DNA from: Onchocerca lupi
Lineage: Eukaryota; Nematoda; Chromadorea; Rhabditida; Onchocercidae
Direction of reading: 5' to 3'
Length of the DNA stretch: 64,000 nt
NCBI GenBank assembly: GCA_028564675.1
Contig: JAOVVO010000329.1
Location: 1-64,000 of the forward strand
A model generated the notes under the pieces. It was not told the origin of the DNA. It searched no databases and saw nothing but the letters and a program-made list of their open reading frames with translations. This document shows, one piece after another, positions 37,217 to 51,315 of this stretch (positions are counted from its first letter, which is position 1; every line of letters begins with the position of its first letter). A program made the position numbers and the translations under genes.

Positions 37217-40129
37217 ATATTCATTAGTTATGGATAGTCATAGATTTATGGGTATATCTTCGTACCGGTCAGCAAAAAACGATGAGAAGTTATTCGCTGA
37301 TTTCGATTATTTCCGTGGAAAATTAACCGATGCTCTATCTATCGTTCTTTTTTTTTCTCATCAATTTCTTCTTGTTTATATGTGATTAAGAGCTTAAAAT
37401 TTTAGTGAGCAACAAAATTTAATTTTTAGCTTTAAAATAGCAAAATTTACAGCTCTTAATCATAATATACAAGTACAATTATAGTAAATAAGCCAATTAT
37501 TAAACCATTAATCTATGTTCATTCAACTTACAGATCTAATAGATTAGAATATTATCTGTGGATATTATAATACTTAAAAATCGAGAAATACCTAATGATA
37601 TATGTATAAAGTTAACGTATGTGAAAGTATAAAATTCCGGAAATAAAGTTTGTGATTTTCTTAATAAATTTTATGAATAGTTTTGGAAAAATAAATCGTT
37701 TCAAACTTTATTGCTGGAAATATTTGTATTTCTGATAATTGTTAAATGTTGCTAATTGCTTTATGATCTAACGGGAAAGGCACAGTAATTATCTTTTTTG
37801 TGTAACAAAATTTTTGTCATTTCTAAGCGTTCATTTTATGTTATTAATTACATAAACATCATTTGATTTGAATTGTTTTTTATTTTTTTTTAATTTTTAT
37901 TTATACGATGACGACGATTACTACTGTATCATAGATTTTGCTCGATACTGTAAATATCATTTTTACAAAAAACAAAATTTTTTTACCCAATTTGCACAAT
38001 GCTGCCAACAAAAAAGGGCCTATTAGTACATTTAATTTTCTGTCTTATTTAAAAAAAAAAAAAAAAGTAAAATCTGTTTAATTGCATAGAATTTTTTGAA
38101 ATTCAAAACATATAGGAATGTAAACAAGGCAAGAGTATTCTAATTATGCAACTTACTGGAAAATAATTCTTTAATGCATCAAACTGAACAGTTAAAATGC
38201 AATTAAAGGTCATCTGAAGATAACAGATCTAAGATTACGCGGGATTTTTCAAAAATCGGGTCAAATGAGTAAACAGAACAAAACTATGATGATTACGTTA
38301 CAGCAAAACAAAACGAAGATTAACCAAACCCACTCAAACAAGATTCCATTTGTTTTTTTTTTTTTGCCCACAAGATTTACTTATGACCTATTCTGCATAT
38401 AATCATCATTTGATATATATTTATTGAATGAATTTTATTAATTTTGTTCCCGTAATAAATAATAATTTTTTAATATTAAATTATAAAATTCCACGACCGT
38501 CAACGACTCATTCCTTTATCCACCATTTGAATACAGTTAATCCAGTTAATCTATATACCTATCTTTCGAAATTATTGAAAAACGCTTTTTTCCTAATTTT
38601 TAAAATATTTCAAATTATCCCTTATTTCTGATTACTTTCTTCCCTCAGAGTGATATGTAATACATATTAATGTTTTTATTAAATCTGAAAGTATTACGAA
38701 AAACTTGACATTTTGAAAACTTTTTGATATATATTCATCTTGGTACGAAAGGAAGGCGATAAAAAAAAGAAAAAAAAATGAAAAAAAAATCGAAAATTCA
38801 TTAGTACTCTTTGATGAAATAAATTTAGGTAAGACAAAGTTGAATCATCGTTAAGCTAAAATAATCAGTGAAAAGGAATTTAAAAAATTCCATAAAAAAT
38901 CATCTTAAATTTCCTTAACAAAAAATATATATGTCTTCGCCAAAATCTCATTCTTTTCATCCATCATCAGTTTAATTTACATAGTGTAGCTCAATCTATC
39001 CTTTATTAATTGTAGATCTCAAGTGAATCAGAGAGAAGAATGCGGTATCAACAAACAATGCTCTTCCATTTATTATTACAAAAATTTCTCAATTTCCGAT
39101 CTTAAATAGTTAAGATGAAAATTAACAAAGCAAAGATTCATTTGTCTACTCCAAAGGAAATGTCATCCAAATTTGAACTATGAATTCTTTAGCATGTTTC
39201 TAAATAAATTTCATACTTTTTCTTAATATTATTCTAATCTGACTTATAATATCAAATTCGAATTAGAATAATATTTATTGTTGATCTTATAAAAATGCTT
39301 AAATTATTAAGAAATAGTATCAAAAGTATTATCTTTTTCTTGCTGCCTTTGCCATATATATCAGCGAAGCGACTTATACCAAATTTTGTAGAATTCAAAC
39401 AAAATTTTAAGCCTTTCAGATTATGCTTATCAACTGACCTTCGAAAGATACTTGTTGAAAAAAAAAGAAAAAAAATTGATCTTATTAAAGAGGAATATAT
39501 ATTTTCGCTTTTTTCTCAGGTCAATCAGCTAATCGATCTGTTGTGAGAAAAAGTAGCAATTGTCAATGACTAAATTTATAAATTTAATTTTTTCATACTA
39601 CTGCTAATTTATATTAGCTTGAAGATAATATTGCTTTTATTACTAACTATCGCGATCTTGAAATTTTTATTCATAGCAATTTTTCTAGTCCAGCTTGCAA
39701 GGTATATTTTTTATTGATACTTCCTTACTTAATTTTCTGCTTTTTTTCTCCAAGAATAGAAAAACAGTGAAATGCGAGAGAGAAAACCCATTAAGCAAAT
39801 ATATGCCTTTCTGATTTTTTTATAAGCATTACTTCTTCTTTTTTATGAAACTTTCATTCATACAGAAATTTATTGAATCAAACCATGCATTTATTGAATC
39901 AAAGTTCAAAATCGAAGGTTTGTGTTTACAGTAATAAAGCAAGCATAATGGAACTTTTTTTGCAATTCATTTTTCTTTTCTTTCCAGAAGATCGCTTCGA
40001 AATTTATTCATAGCGGTATTTATTCTTTATTTAACAGCCTTGTCTTAAAATTTTTTTTTCCTTTTAAAAGCCATGATCGCATGGTTATATATAATTTTTA
40101 TGCATATATCTTTTATGCTATGTATTTAC

Positions 40130-40262
40130 ATAAAATACATATTTTACATATTTCCTGCAAATAATACATATTTTTTCTTCTAATATATATATTAAACATA
40201 TATTAATATACATAATCTACGTAGAATATATATTATATATATTAGTTATATATACATAATTC
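40130..40262. repeat. TATA-rich low-complexity stretch
   Basis: Dense ATATAT and TATTAATATA motifs that can pair with themselves. No gene or element boundary was seen. Confidence 0.6.
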
Positions 40263-40947
40263 ATGTGTTGGAAAATGAAAAATGATCAATTGAAGAGAGA
40301 TCAATTATCGGATTAATAAAACTGATATAGAAAACTTTAGGACAGAAAATATGTGAGTTCGAATGGTTCATTTAGAAATTTAATAAAGTTTCGATAAATG
40401 ATCAACTCCGCTATACTTTTGCTAGCATAGCATATGTTTTATAATGGATAAAATAAATTTTATATTTTATTTTTATTCTAAATTGAACAAAACATAGCAA
40501 AGAAAAAAATCAACTACTTCAAGGAATTAATCTGTGCTTTCAACAACTGCACAAATTGTTACTGCTAAAAAACTGATATTTTCAGTTACAATAGTTGAAA
40601 GTATTTTAGTTATGAATAAATGATTACTGAAAAACATATAATCATTTATTATAAGTTTATAATAAACGATTATATGTCTCTCTTAATTCTAAATTTACGG
40701 ATTAGTTTGGAGCAAAAAGTAAAAAGAAGCAAAAATACAAAATTAACATGAAATTTTGTTTCATTCCTCTTATAATGCATAATATATTTCGTCCGTGAAA
40801 AAAATCGAATCGTGATTTGTAGAGGAATTATTAATAACTGTAAAACCTGTAATCGGATTTTACAGTACAGCAATACATTTTATTGTGATAGTTTGGACTG
40901 GCAGACTTATTTTATTTTGGATAACAATACCAGCAATAACAACGAAA

Positions 40948-43900
40948 ATGTCGATGGCCGCAGTTGAATCTAAGGTAAAAATTAATCATATAATTATGGT
41001 GGAAAAAGTAGAAAGAAGTTAAAATGCAGAATTAATATGAAATTTCGTTTCATTCCTCTTATTATGCACAATATAGCAACATATAATAAGCAACAATATA
41101 TGAAATTTAAAGAACTGAGCTTATGAGATTGGCTGCTTATATTTGAGGCTATAAAATTATATTTATTTACTTTCATGTGATTTGGAATTATATTACTTAA
41201 CTATGTGACAATTATTTCCAATAGATTTTTGATTTTTAGTCAAGCAATGACAAAAATTTTCATTATCAAAACATATTGCTCATACATTTCAACAAATCTA
41301 TTAAATCAGTAATTTTGTAACTTGTTTACTTGTTGAAATAGAATGATAAAAAAATATTTTATTCTTAAGTTATATATCTCATTCACGCAGAAATTTTTCT
41401 TTTTTGACTTTAGAACTAAATTAATAACTTATTTAAAAATATTGATCGTCGTTAAAAGTACGAGAACATTTATGCTAAGAATAAAAGTTTCTGAATTCTA
41501 AATTATTATGACTGAACTCGGGTTTCATTAAACAGAACAGCAATTAGGACTGATAAAAATGCTGATTATTATTCCTAAATTTGCTTATTCCTATAGGAGA
41601 GAAATCTGTGCTTCAGGATCGACTAATATCTTAGAGCGCATTTCTGCATCTTGATAGTTATGAAAGTCTTTTTTCTTAAAAAAGTTTTCGTGATAATTGA
41701 AATAGTAGCTGATGAACAAAAGATTAGAAGAATATGACAGATGATGTAGAAGTCATAGCTCAATCATTTCAATACTTGAAGCCTTGGTTGTACGATAGTC
41801 AGACACTGTCATCAGGAAAAATTTAGAAAAGATCTTTTTTGTTTGCTAATTCTAGTTTTGAATGTTGTAATTTTCGGTGCAGTTCATCGATTTGCTGAGA
41901 GTACTTCTCAGATATTATAGTTTTCTCGAGATTCAAAAGTGAAACAATAAGAAAATGCAGAGAACATCAAAGAATGGCTATGATCTTTTTTGATGCAAAT
42001 TTCTCTTTTCAATAACTAAGACGATCTGTAAAAAGCAATCCATTTTTCATCCTATACCATATTCCGATCGGAAAGTCGTTATTGTCGCATGCAATGAGAA
42101 AAAAATAAGAGAAATTTTCCAAAGTATTCGTCGGCTCATGAGATATTTAATTATTGAGTTTCTTCATCTTTCTAGTTCATTTCAAATGCTAAACGAATGT
42201 AGCATAATGAATGAATGATATCTCTGCAATTTTCGATCTAATTGCTTTCAATTCGTCATTATCAATTTTGATAATCTGTCAATATGCAATCATGACTATT
42301 ACTCGACGGTCTCAATTCCCGAACCAAGTGCATGTTAATGAAGTGAATTTTTTCTGCGACTTTATGACTAATTTCGAATCCAAATAAAAATATCACTCGA
42401 ATTTGTATTCTGTCTAAACATTAAATAGCAACGCATAATCGTAGTCACATTTTTCTTAAATGCATAACAATTTGAAAAAAAAAAGAAACAATAATAATGA
42501 TAAGAAAAAGGACATCATTTTTTCATTTAGAAATCAATATTATATTATCATTATATCAAAATAACATCAGCATTAACCTAAAAACACTTTCAGGTGACAA
42601 ATCCAGACGTTTATGAATTCAAGGAAGATATTTCAATAAACACAGAAGAAAAGGATGTAAAATTACCGAAATCCACAATATTCGCATGGGGGATTGTAAT
42701 ACCACTTCTCATCATTGCTAATATCATATTCGGTAGCCTTTATATGATCGCGAGAGCGAAGTTTCAAAAAGATAAAAAAATTGTTGAACCTCCTGATTAC
42801 TCCGATCTAAGCGTATGCAAAAGGAAGTAAGTAATTTTAGAGCAATAAAAAATCAGTATCCACATCCTTATCGATTATCTTTTCAAAGCTATTGATAATA
42901 TCATGTAAGTGAATGCATTCCCGAAATGTTCTCTTCTAATATCGTTAAAAATATCCGGCGAACACATGTGGGAAATCTTTCGATAAAATAACTTCAATCG
43001 GTTATAATTTATTGCTGAAACATTTATTTTGCAGGTTCGACGTACCTCCATTGCTCATCATCAGTTCTGATGGTTTTCGTGATAGTTATTTGGATCAAAA
43101 TATCACACCAACAATCCAGCGTTTGATAAATTATGGCACTCATAGCAAATATATGATACCCACATTTCCTTCCAAGACTTTTCCAAATCATTATAGCATA
43201 GCAACAGGACTTTATCCTGCTTGGCACGGAATCGTCGACAATCATTTTTACGACCCACAATTCGAAGTATTACCTTTTATTTCATATTTGATTCAAAATT
43301 TTGCATTCAAAAAATGCTCAATGAAAGTTTAATTGTTCAAATCTATTTAATTTTAACTAAGTGCAAGTAGTAACATGTGATATCTTAGAGATGGATTTTT
43401 CGGTTTTTTTCTTATCGAATCCTGTCCCATAGGAATGTATGACAGGTTTTGTTAGTTTTAACAATTTCATTAGTTATCAAATATATACTTCAGGCTTTCT
43501 TCAAGAAAAATACCAATCAATCTGGTTGGTACCTCGGAGAACCGGTAAATATCCTTTCTTGACATTTTTTTTTACAATTTCGAACTTTATCAATATTTTC
43601 TTGGGATTTTTTATAACTTGCTTCTCATAGAATTTAATTGCCGATGGTATGTTAATTATTTGAAATCAAAATTTTCTTTTGATGGAGCGAAATATCTTAG
43701 TCACGATAACGAAGCAGTATAAAATAATTTTTCTTTCCATAAATTTTTTTCTAATTTAAATGAAATCAAAAAAATTCAGATATGGGAAACGGCACAGAAA
43801 GCTGGTCTAAAATCAGGAGTATTTTTTTGGCCTGGAAGTGAAGGAATGGGTAAGAAATACTTTTCAAATCATCTTTAAATGATAAAGTACAAAAAAAAAA

Positions 43901-46900
43901 GAATTTTGTTTTGAGTCAGTTTGTTCGAAGATGGATGATAAAAATTTGTTATAAATAATATAATTGCAAAAAAATCAAAAAATTTGCAATAGGCTGCAGA
44001 TTTGCAAAATTAGAGTCGCTCCATCCAGCTCGCCATGCCTTTTAGTGAAAAGACAGAAAACTTGGTGTATATTCCGGGAGGAACTTTCGATAAATACCAA
44101 ATGTATTAACATCATTTGCAAACATATGTGCCAGCAAGCAAATTAGCTTATCAATATCTTTTTTCTTCTCTGCATCTTTCCCAACTTTTACAAAAAGGAA
44201 TTGTTTCAGGAAAATTACCGAATTTCTGGATGAAATATAACAGCTCTGTGCCATTCACACATCGCATCGATACAGTAAGTAATTATTAATGGACTTCATT
44301 TCCTCTTTTCTTCTTTTTTGCTTTTCAATTTCGTCGTCGATTGTCTTAACAACAGTTAGTACCACTAATCCATTTTCTCGTCATCATAGTTATTGATAAA
44401 CGTATGATATTTTTTGCAATTAATTTAATAAATTGAGAATTTACTTTTGTTTATTATTCTTTAAATATGCATGATTGTAACATAAACTACTTATATTAAA
44501 AATTCCAGTGAATTAATGACAATTAAGTTTGTCTCGAAAAAATCGATTTAAATAAAAATAAACAGATCTGAATTGCTGAATAATGAATTTTCTTGCTTCT
44601 TTTACATATGCATCAGATTTAAACTACAATAATCTATAATGATAATGCAAAATGAAAAAGAATCATGTGAAATTTCAGCTAATCAAATGGTTGAAGCTGC
44701 CGGATGATGAACGACCATCGCTTATTCAGGCATATTTCGAGGAACCGGATACTGCCGGGCATATGAGTGGACCGGATTCTGAAACGGTAATCTTATTACA
44801 TATGCTATTAACAGTAATTGAATTTATTATTTGCGATTAAAATAATAGTACTATGAATAAAGTTTTTTATTTAATTGATTTGAATTAAATAATCTGCATA
44901 AATTTCAGTATCTGCCGTAGCTCTGATAGAGTGAGGAATTTGTATGACATAGACCAGATCTTGTTTAATTAAACCAAATTAGATTTAAATGAATCTAATT
45001 TCAACTGGAGAATATTTATTTCTATGTTTTTTATTAAGGTTCGCACGGCGATGATCTTAATGGATGGAATGATTAACTATTTGATAAGACGACTGATTGA
45101 AGAAGGTATCATGGGCTGTATCAATTTCATTTTGCTTTCCGATCACGGTTTGTCCATTTAATTTTTTCAGAAGTCGAAGCTTTTAATAATTTTGATTATT
45201 TTCCAAAGAGAGGAAAAAAATCATTTGCTTTTTCGATTTCATTTTATTGATTTAATTCTTATCATAAGAGTCCTGAAACAGCATGGAGAGGATAGATTTT
45301 GATCAAAATTCTTCCCTTTTTTAACCGAAAATACCGTCGATAATTTCTTCAATAGTGAAATTTTTTTCAGTAGTTGTGATAACACATTTAGATTTATCAG
45401 ATCAAATGAATATTTTAGTATGAAATTATTTAATGTAAAAAATATCCTTCATTGTTTTGGCTCTCATCAGGTATGCAACAAATGGATATAACAAAATCTG
45501 TGATTACTACGAATTACTTAGGACCAGAATTCAATGATATATTTTTCCCTGGCGTAGTAGCTCGAATAGAAATCAACCAAACCGCTCATTTATCTCAAAA
45601 CGGTAATAATACTTCCCTTAGTGGATATTCTCAATTAGCTTCACGATCACATCAATATAAATACTCTTCTATGATTTTACAGATGAAGAAAATATCATCA
45701 ATGACATGATTTTGAAGATGGAATGTCAGCATGGAAATAATTATGTGGCGTACAGAAAGGATTTAGTGCCATTAAGATTTCATTATGCTGGTTCACCAAG
45801 AATTGGCGATATTATCATTAAAGGACGCCCAGGAGTGTGCATTTTTCTGTATGTCCTTTTCCGATGAGACTTACCTGAGATTGACGGAATTCTGGAACTC
45901 TCAATGATCTTATTGCTTGTATTCTCTTTTTGCCACAATTAAACATTATATATATAGTTGATAGTTGACTGAATTTCAGTTACAACGTTTTCAGTAGCAA
46001 TCTCGAGCTATAACGCATAATTTGTTATCTGTTAAGCTAATCCAAAATAAGTCGAACCATTCTTCCGGCAAATATAACTTTCGAAAAGAGTATTTAATAA
46101 TATCGATAAAAACATATTTCAAACCATGTTAAAAAGTGCGAAAAACTTTTCCCATGTTAAGAACAGATAAAGAGAAAGAATCGTACAAACTTTTCGGCGA
46201 CCACGGTTTTGATAATCGAATCGCCAGCATGCGGGCTATCTTCATTGCTGTCGGCCCTGATATTGCGCAGAACCGGGAGATCAATGAATTCCAGAACATT
46301 GAGCTTTACAATTTATTCGCACGTAAGTTTCTCATGTCAGAAGTCAAAATGAATGTAGATAAAAAATGAATTTTTCAGTTTGTGTTCTAAATCTGTTGAG
46401 TGTTGTAATAACATCGGAATAATCGCACAGTAGAAGGCAGAACATTATTTATTATTTTGGTGGAGTCATTTGGAAATTTTCTTTTGAATTCTAGAAATAA
46501 GTCTTCCATAATCACTCTTTCATAAAGATTTATTACGAATTGATGCGGCACCAAATAATGGAACTAACGGTACTCTATTTACTGCACTCCGCAATCCGCC
46601 AAATTTTCCGGTAACATCTATCGATCATCCACCAAATCAATGCACTGATCAGATAAACATAAAAACGTGTAGTTCCTCACATGATTGCCAGGTAATTTCT
46701 TGTATGATTTGCGAGAACCAATCAACTTAAATTAATTTAGAACAATTCTGAACAGCATACAGTTACAGATATTGCTGAAGTTGAACTGAAATTATCAATC
46801 TTTACATTTTGCCTTTTCTCCTTCATAATTTTATCTGTTGTTTATAAGTGATGTTTGATATAACAAGAATCAGGAACGGAAATATATCCAAAGTAATTCA

Positions 46901-48842
46901 TAGTAATTAATAATTCAATTTTTTACTAATTTTCTAATATTTTCATATGATTCAGCTAATGGATGATATTTATCAAAATTGTTCGAAGACATTACATAGC
47001 TCTGTCAGTGCTGCTTATGATTTTCCGGGCGAACTCTGCAGCTTACAACTATGTAACGCAATCATATATTTCGATAAGAAGCTACAAAAAACAATTATGG
47101 TCGAAGGTATCTTGAAGAATACTATGTGGATGCAGGAGACAAAGTAATGCTTTCGTATAGTGAAGAAATTTACTTATCAGCATATGTTCTGCAAAAGTTG
47201 AAATGACTATTTATTTCAGAGAAAATTGCATGACTTATATTGATAATGTCAAGCAAACTAATTCATGTGAAACTCCAAAGAATGAAAATTACTCGCTAAT
47301 TTCGTTATTCGGAAACCTTGGTAACTCATTTTTCTATTGCTTATAAAATAGCTCATGATGAAAACTGACTAGTCGAGATATCTCAAGAAGCTTTAAATAA
47401 GTTGACTAAAGCCATTCGATCGAGTTCACCGATGATCTAACTGATAGACCGATTATATGTAACAAATCATTCATAATGTAAGCATCTTTTAGGAAATCCA
47501 TAATTTGCAAAAATCTAAAAGTCCACAAATAGATAATTCTAATGATCCATTTCATTCATTTATCTCTTTAAGTTTGTTCATATTTGAAATTTTGTAAAAT
47601 TATAGATTTCATTCCAGATCGTTATAGTACGCTTGATTTGACTCGAATACCTGTACCAAAAGATTTTGCTGATGGTATGTTATGCAAAATTGACTATAAT
47701 TTAGAGTTATCTAGTCATTTGGCGATTTCTTTAATAGAAAATTAAATACTTTAAAATATGCAACAGATATTGCTAAATTGGAAAAAGCCTTCAGGAATTT
47801 GGCGGTTTGTTTTAAATGAAACAGCTGAATATCTGGCCAAATATGGTAACTTACGATTCTTCTCTGGTGCAATATATGATCAAGATGGGGATGGAGTACG
47901 CGACAGTAACGATTTCATCATGTACTCAATTTGTCCTTTGATAATGCCACCCATTTATGATTCTCATTGCTTACATTTAGTTTACGGATAGATTTGATAT
48001 GCTTAAACTAGATTATAGGTTAGTTTCATATCTTATTTCCTGGCCAATAATCCGAACATTTGATATAGGCCATTAAATACTTTTCTTTTTCAAATGAATA
48101 TTAAATTCCAGGAAAAGTAATCCGTCACACTTATTCTTCGTGCTTATGTGGTGCGAAAATAATGTATTAATCAGTCATACTCTATGTAAGGATGTAGTCT
48201 TCATCCCATACATATTACCTGTCAAAGGCAGAAACTTAAATTGTTTGGTAAGATAATTTATGCATTTAATTTTATGCCGAAAAAAATGTTTACTTTTTGT
48301 TAGAATGTGGAATATTTTCAATTAAAGTAATATCCACTTTAAAATGATTTGATTAATAACTGAAAAGATAAAAGATTGATAATTTCAATTATTCTTATCT
48401 TCTAGATGAAAATTGAACTTGTTTTCAACTCAAATAAATGTATAGTTCGAAAAATTGAAATTTTCAAGACCAATAAAAATATTTATAATTAACCTAAAAA
48501 CTGGTCGATAAATCTTTATAATATTAGAAAATAGAAGATATTGTTATCATTTTAAAAAGTTTTGAAACTTTTAAATGCATCTAGTGATCACGGCATTTTT
48601 GGCTTTACTTTAATTCTATTATCGTAAATATATCTTATCTTTCTCGTTGTGAGTACTCTTTTTTTTTATAGAAATCTTCGGAATATCTCTATGACAATAC
48701 AGTTCGTATGCGCGATATAGAATTATTAACTGGAATGGAATTTTTTACCAATCGAAGTGTTTGGTCAGATGTCGAGGCAGTCCAACTACGAACCTTATTA
48801 CCAGAAAGAAGGGGACATCATGATAATGACAACATAATATAA
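40948..48842 (+). CDS. Ectonucleotide pyrophosphatase/phosphodiesterase (ENPP), type II membrane protein
   Basis: Exons: 40948-40974, 42594-42826, 43035-43266, 43494-43544, 43780-43849, 44210-44274, 44679-44786, 45039-45147, 45471-45602, 45683-45848, 46162-46322, 46528-46691, 46956-47143, 47220-47320, 47606-47674, 47767-47921, 48112-48247, 48672-48842 (about 778 aa). ENPPs hydrolyse extracellular nucleotides or phospholipids with two zinc ions. A short cytoplasmic N-terminus precedes one membrane span (about residues 36-60); there are no somatomedin-B repeats. Zinc and active-site residues seen: SDGFR (Asp99), PSKTFPNHY (nucleophile Thr135, Asn138), EEPDTAGH (Asp250, His254), SDHG (Asp297, His298) and GDHGFDN (His412). 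A nuclease-like C-terminal domain includes a calcium-loop sequence DQDGDGVRD. All joins fit in phase, but exon 47767-47921 needs a frame change near 47797 between AKLEKAFRN and WRFVLNETAEYL. Either the gene has a one-base insertion (or two-base loss) there, or the sequence has an error. Confidence 0.93.
47794..47802 (+). other. Apparent frameshift in ENPP
   Basis: Upstream of this point the frame fixed by the splice phase encodes IAKLEKAFRN. Downstream, a different frame encodes the conserved WRFVLNETAEYLAKYGNLRF block that aligns with the IWRYF...KYA segment of ENPP nuclease-like domains. Homology supports both halves, so the frame changes within AGGAATTTGG. No intron fits here. Confidence 0.7.
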
Positions 48843-50743
48843 CAAATAACATTCGTCAGCAGTGTTTTGTTTAATTTCTTACAAATGTAATTTTATTTAT
48901 TGGAAATTAACAATTGTTGAAGATTTCTTGGAAATGATTATAAGACATTTAAGTATGTATCGCTTAATTATTATAATTAGTTTCTCTCATCTAAGAATCC
49001 ATAAATTTTTACCTTATCTATTTATTTAATTCCTATACTAATTAGTGATGATCTTGCATTGCTATCAGACAAATTTATCTTTATTGAAACAAGTTATCTC
49101 TTTTCCTGTTATCCAAGTTGATACTAAGATCCAGAAAAAAAGAAACAGATTGTGTGATGGTGATGCAAAATTATCGTTGTCAAGGGATTTAATTTCTTTA
49201 CAAAAAGTACTTTTAATTTTATTGATTTTTGCTGAATAGGGATTTTTGTATATCATCAATCCTGCAACCACAAATGGGTTTATCTTTTAGAGGATGAATG
49301 GGGGTGAGGATGACATAGTCAAACATCATGAAAATCAATTAAAAATTTCAATTCTTCTATCCCAAACTTTTCTAAAAATTAATTCAGGGGCATTTAATGT
49401 TACCGTCACTTTTGGATAGTTTTTAAAGACAATCTTATAATTAATTTGCGATATTCCAAATTGTTCACTGTTCTGTTATTTATTTATTATTAGTTTGGAA
49501 AATATCATAAAATTTGTTTCAAATGAATAAAAGTGATTGCTTTTCCTGAAATTTATGAACTTAAAAGAATTCTTAAAAGAAAGAATCACTAAAAAAGAGT
49601 TTTTAAAAATTTCGAACGTTTAAAAACAATAAACAAATAATCTATACTTACAAAATTCTGAACTTCAGACATTCATAATGAAATATAGCTCCCCACATCT
49701 GTTCGAAAAAATGTTACTTAATCAATTAAAATGAAGTATGCTTGAACACGATATTAATTTAACTAAAACTACATGTTAAAAAAAAAATTCAAGAATAAGA
49801 AAGCAAAATGCGACTGTTTTTTCTTGACCATTTCCTTTGCAAAAAAGTACTACAAATATTTTGTTATGGGAAACGATCATATTAAAAATTTGGAAAAGCA
49901 ATTCAGTCAAAATGAGAATACAAATTAATAATAGAATTTCATTCTTCATACTTTTAAAACATAAAAAATGACGAGAATATTTCATTAAATTAACATCAAA
50001 GTCATTAGGCGCAGCAATTAAATCTAAAAATTTAGGTAAAAAATATGAGAGAAACACAAAGTCAAAAAATTCTGTAAGCAATAAAAAATGATTAATTCAC
50101 TGAGCAAAATAAGTGAAAACAAAATTCAGTATCTGATAACTATGATCATCAATATTTCTGAGCATCACAACTTTCGCAAACAGAAAACGTAAGCTAAATT
50201 AGAAAAAGAAACAATAATAGAATATAACAAGGCCATTTAATAGTCTCTCAATATCTATATACAAATTAGATGACATATAGATTTTTAAATCATCTTACTG
50301 CAAGATAATTACAATAAATTGTTATGATATTTGAACATTTTTAAAACTCTTATATTTCCGAAAGAGAATAACTTTAATTTTTCATTATAACTGAAACTAA
50401 AAATAATTAAACAACCAAAGTATATTATGAAAACTAAGTAATTAAAAGTACAATCTGTCGGATTAAGTCTAACAAATAAAGAAATTAATCTAATCGATAA
50501 TTAATCAGTGACTGATGATCACAATTATCAAGACCATTATTAATCTGATTTATTGTTTCTTAATCAGTTTTATAAGTTACTATAAATTATATGCCGTAGT
50601 TAATCAAAGATTTTATAAGAATAAATATTGAGCTTTTTTTTCAAGCCAAACTTGGGTGAAATCGCTATCAACAATGTTCAAATTATCCTGCTGTAATATT
50701 TCAACATATCTCAGCAAACCGATCTCAAATTTTTGATCTACGT
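48843..50743. other. Intergenic, nothing supported
   Basis: AT-rich sequence downstream of ENPP. The longest open frame (49776-50081, minus) is hydrophobic and AT-driven with no start or splice support. Confidence 0.4.
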
Positions 50744-51315
50744 TGTCGCAAAACCGAAAAAATGTAATTAGTTGTAATCGGTGCGATTAAATGTATAAAG
50801 GAATGTGAATGAGGTAAATATTAGTTTTAAAGGGATTAAAGAACCGAAAAGATCATATAGCGGGTAGATTGTTTCAAAACGTCAATGAGTTCCAGGAGGG
50901 GACTTTGAGGGTAGTTTCAGTTAAAATTCAATTCTGAGGACGGTTTGACGCAGTAGGAGCGGTGAACAGCACGAAGACATTTCATAAGGAAACAGGTCAA
51001 TAGTGAATCAATAGTAGCGTTGAGACAGGAAAAACAACCAACTACGAAAAACAACCGAGGAGTGAAGGAAGAACGACAGTTACAAAAGCAAGAAATGACA
51101 TTACACAAAGCATTTAAACGACTTTTCGTATTCTTAGATTCTTACTACGTATCATGTGCTATTGTATAAATAAGGGCGATATTGTATCATAACATCATTT
51201 AAATTCAATAAAGGCTGTACCTAGCGGAGTCACAGTAGCAAGAAGAATCAATCTCCAATCAACAAATAAGAACAAACAAGAGTCCTTTGTCCGGAATCAC
51301 AAAAATTCCTCGACA
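50744..51315 (+). mobile_element. Possible solo LTR (572 bp)
   Basis: A block with more balanced base composition than its flanks begins TGTCG and ends CGACA, an inverted terminal pair of the kind found on LTRs. Inside, toward the right end, are TATAAATAAGG at about 51165 and AATAAAGG at about 51209, placed like an LTR promoter and polyadenylation signal. There is no open frame for gag or pol nearby, and no target-site duplication is obvious (flanks TACGT and GTTTT). Could be a solo LTR or another non-autonomous repeat. Confidence 0.4.

Larger units (their letters stand above)
35848..40947. other. Intergenic region, mostly without genes
   Basis: AT-rich spacer between the GTPase-like gene and ENPP. 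It holds the membrane-anchor exon at 37042-37216, an AT-palindromic TATATA stretch at 40130-40260, and many homopolymers. Open frames at 38428-38631 and 39295-39546 are AT-driven and unsupported. Confidence 0.4.

Noticed and set aside
43024..43260. Minus-strand frame of 78 codons
   Set aside because: Lies antisense to the ENPP exon that carries the catalytic Asp and Thr motifs.
49776..50081. Minus-strand 101-codon hydrophobic frame
   Set aside because: Composition explained by T-rich codons; no start or splice context and no family.
50643..50665. Eleven-base match to the reverse complement of SL1 (CAAACTTGGGT)
   Set aside because: Only part of the leader matches and flanks differ; expected occasionally by chance.
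50917..51108. Minus-strand 63-codon frame with several Cys
   Set aside because: Falls inside the candidate LTR and has no signal peptide, family or neighbour support.
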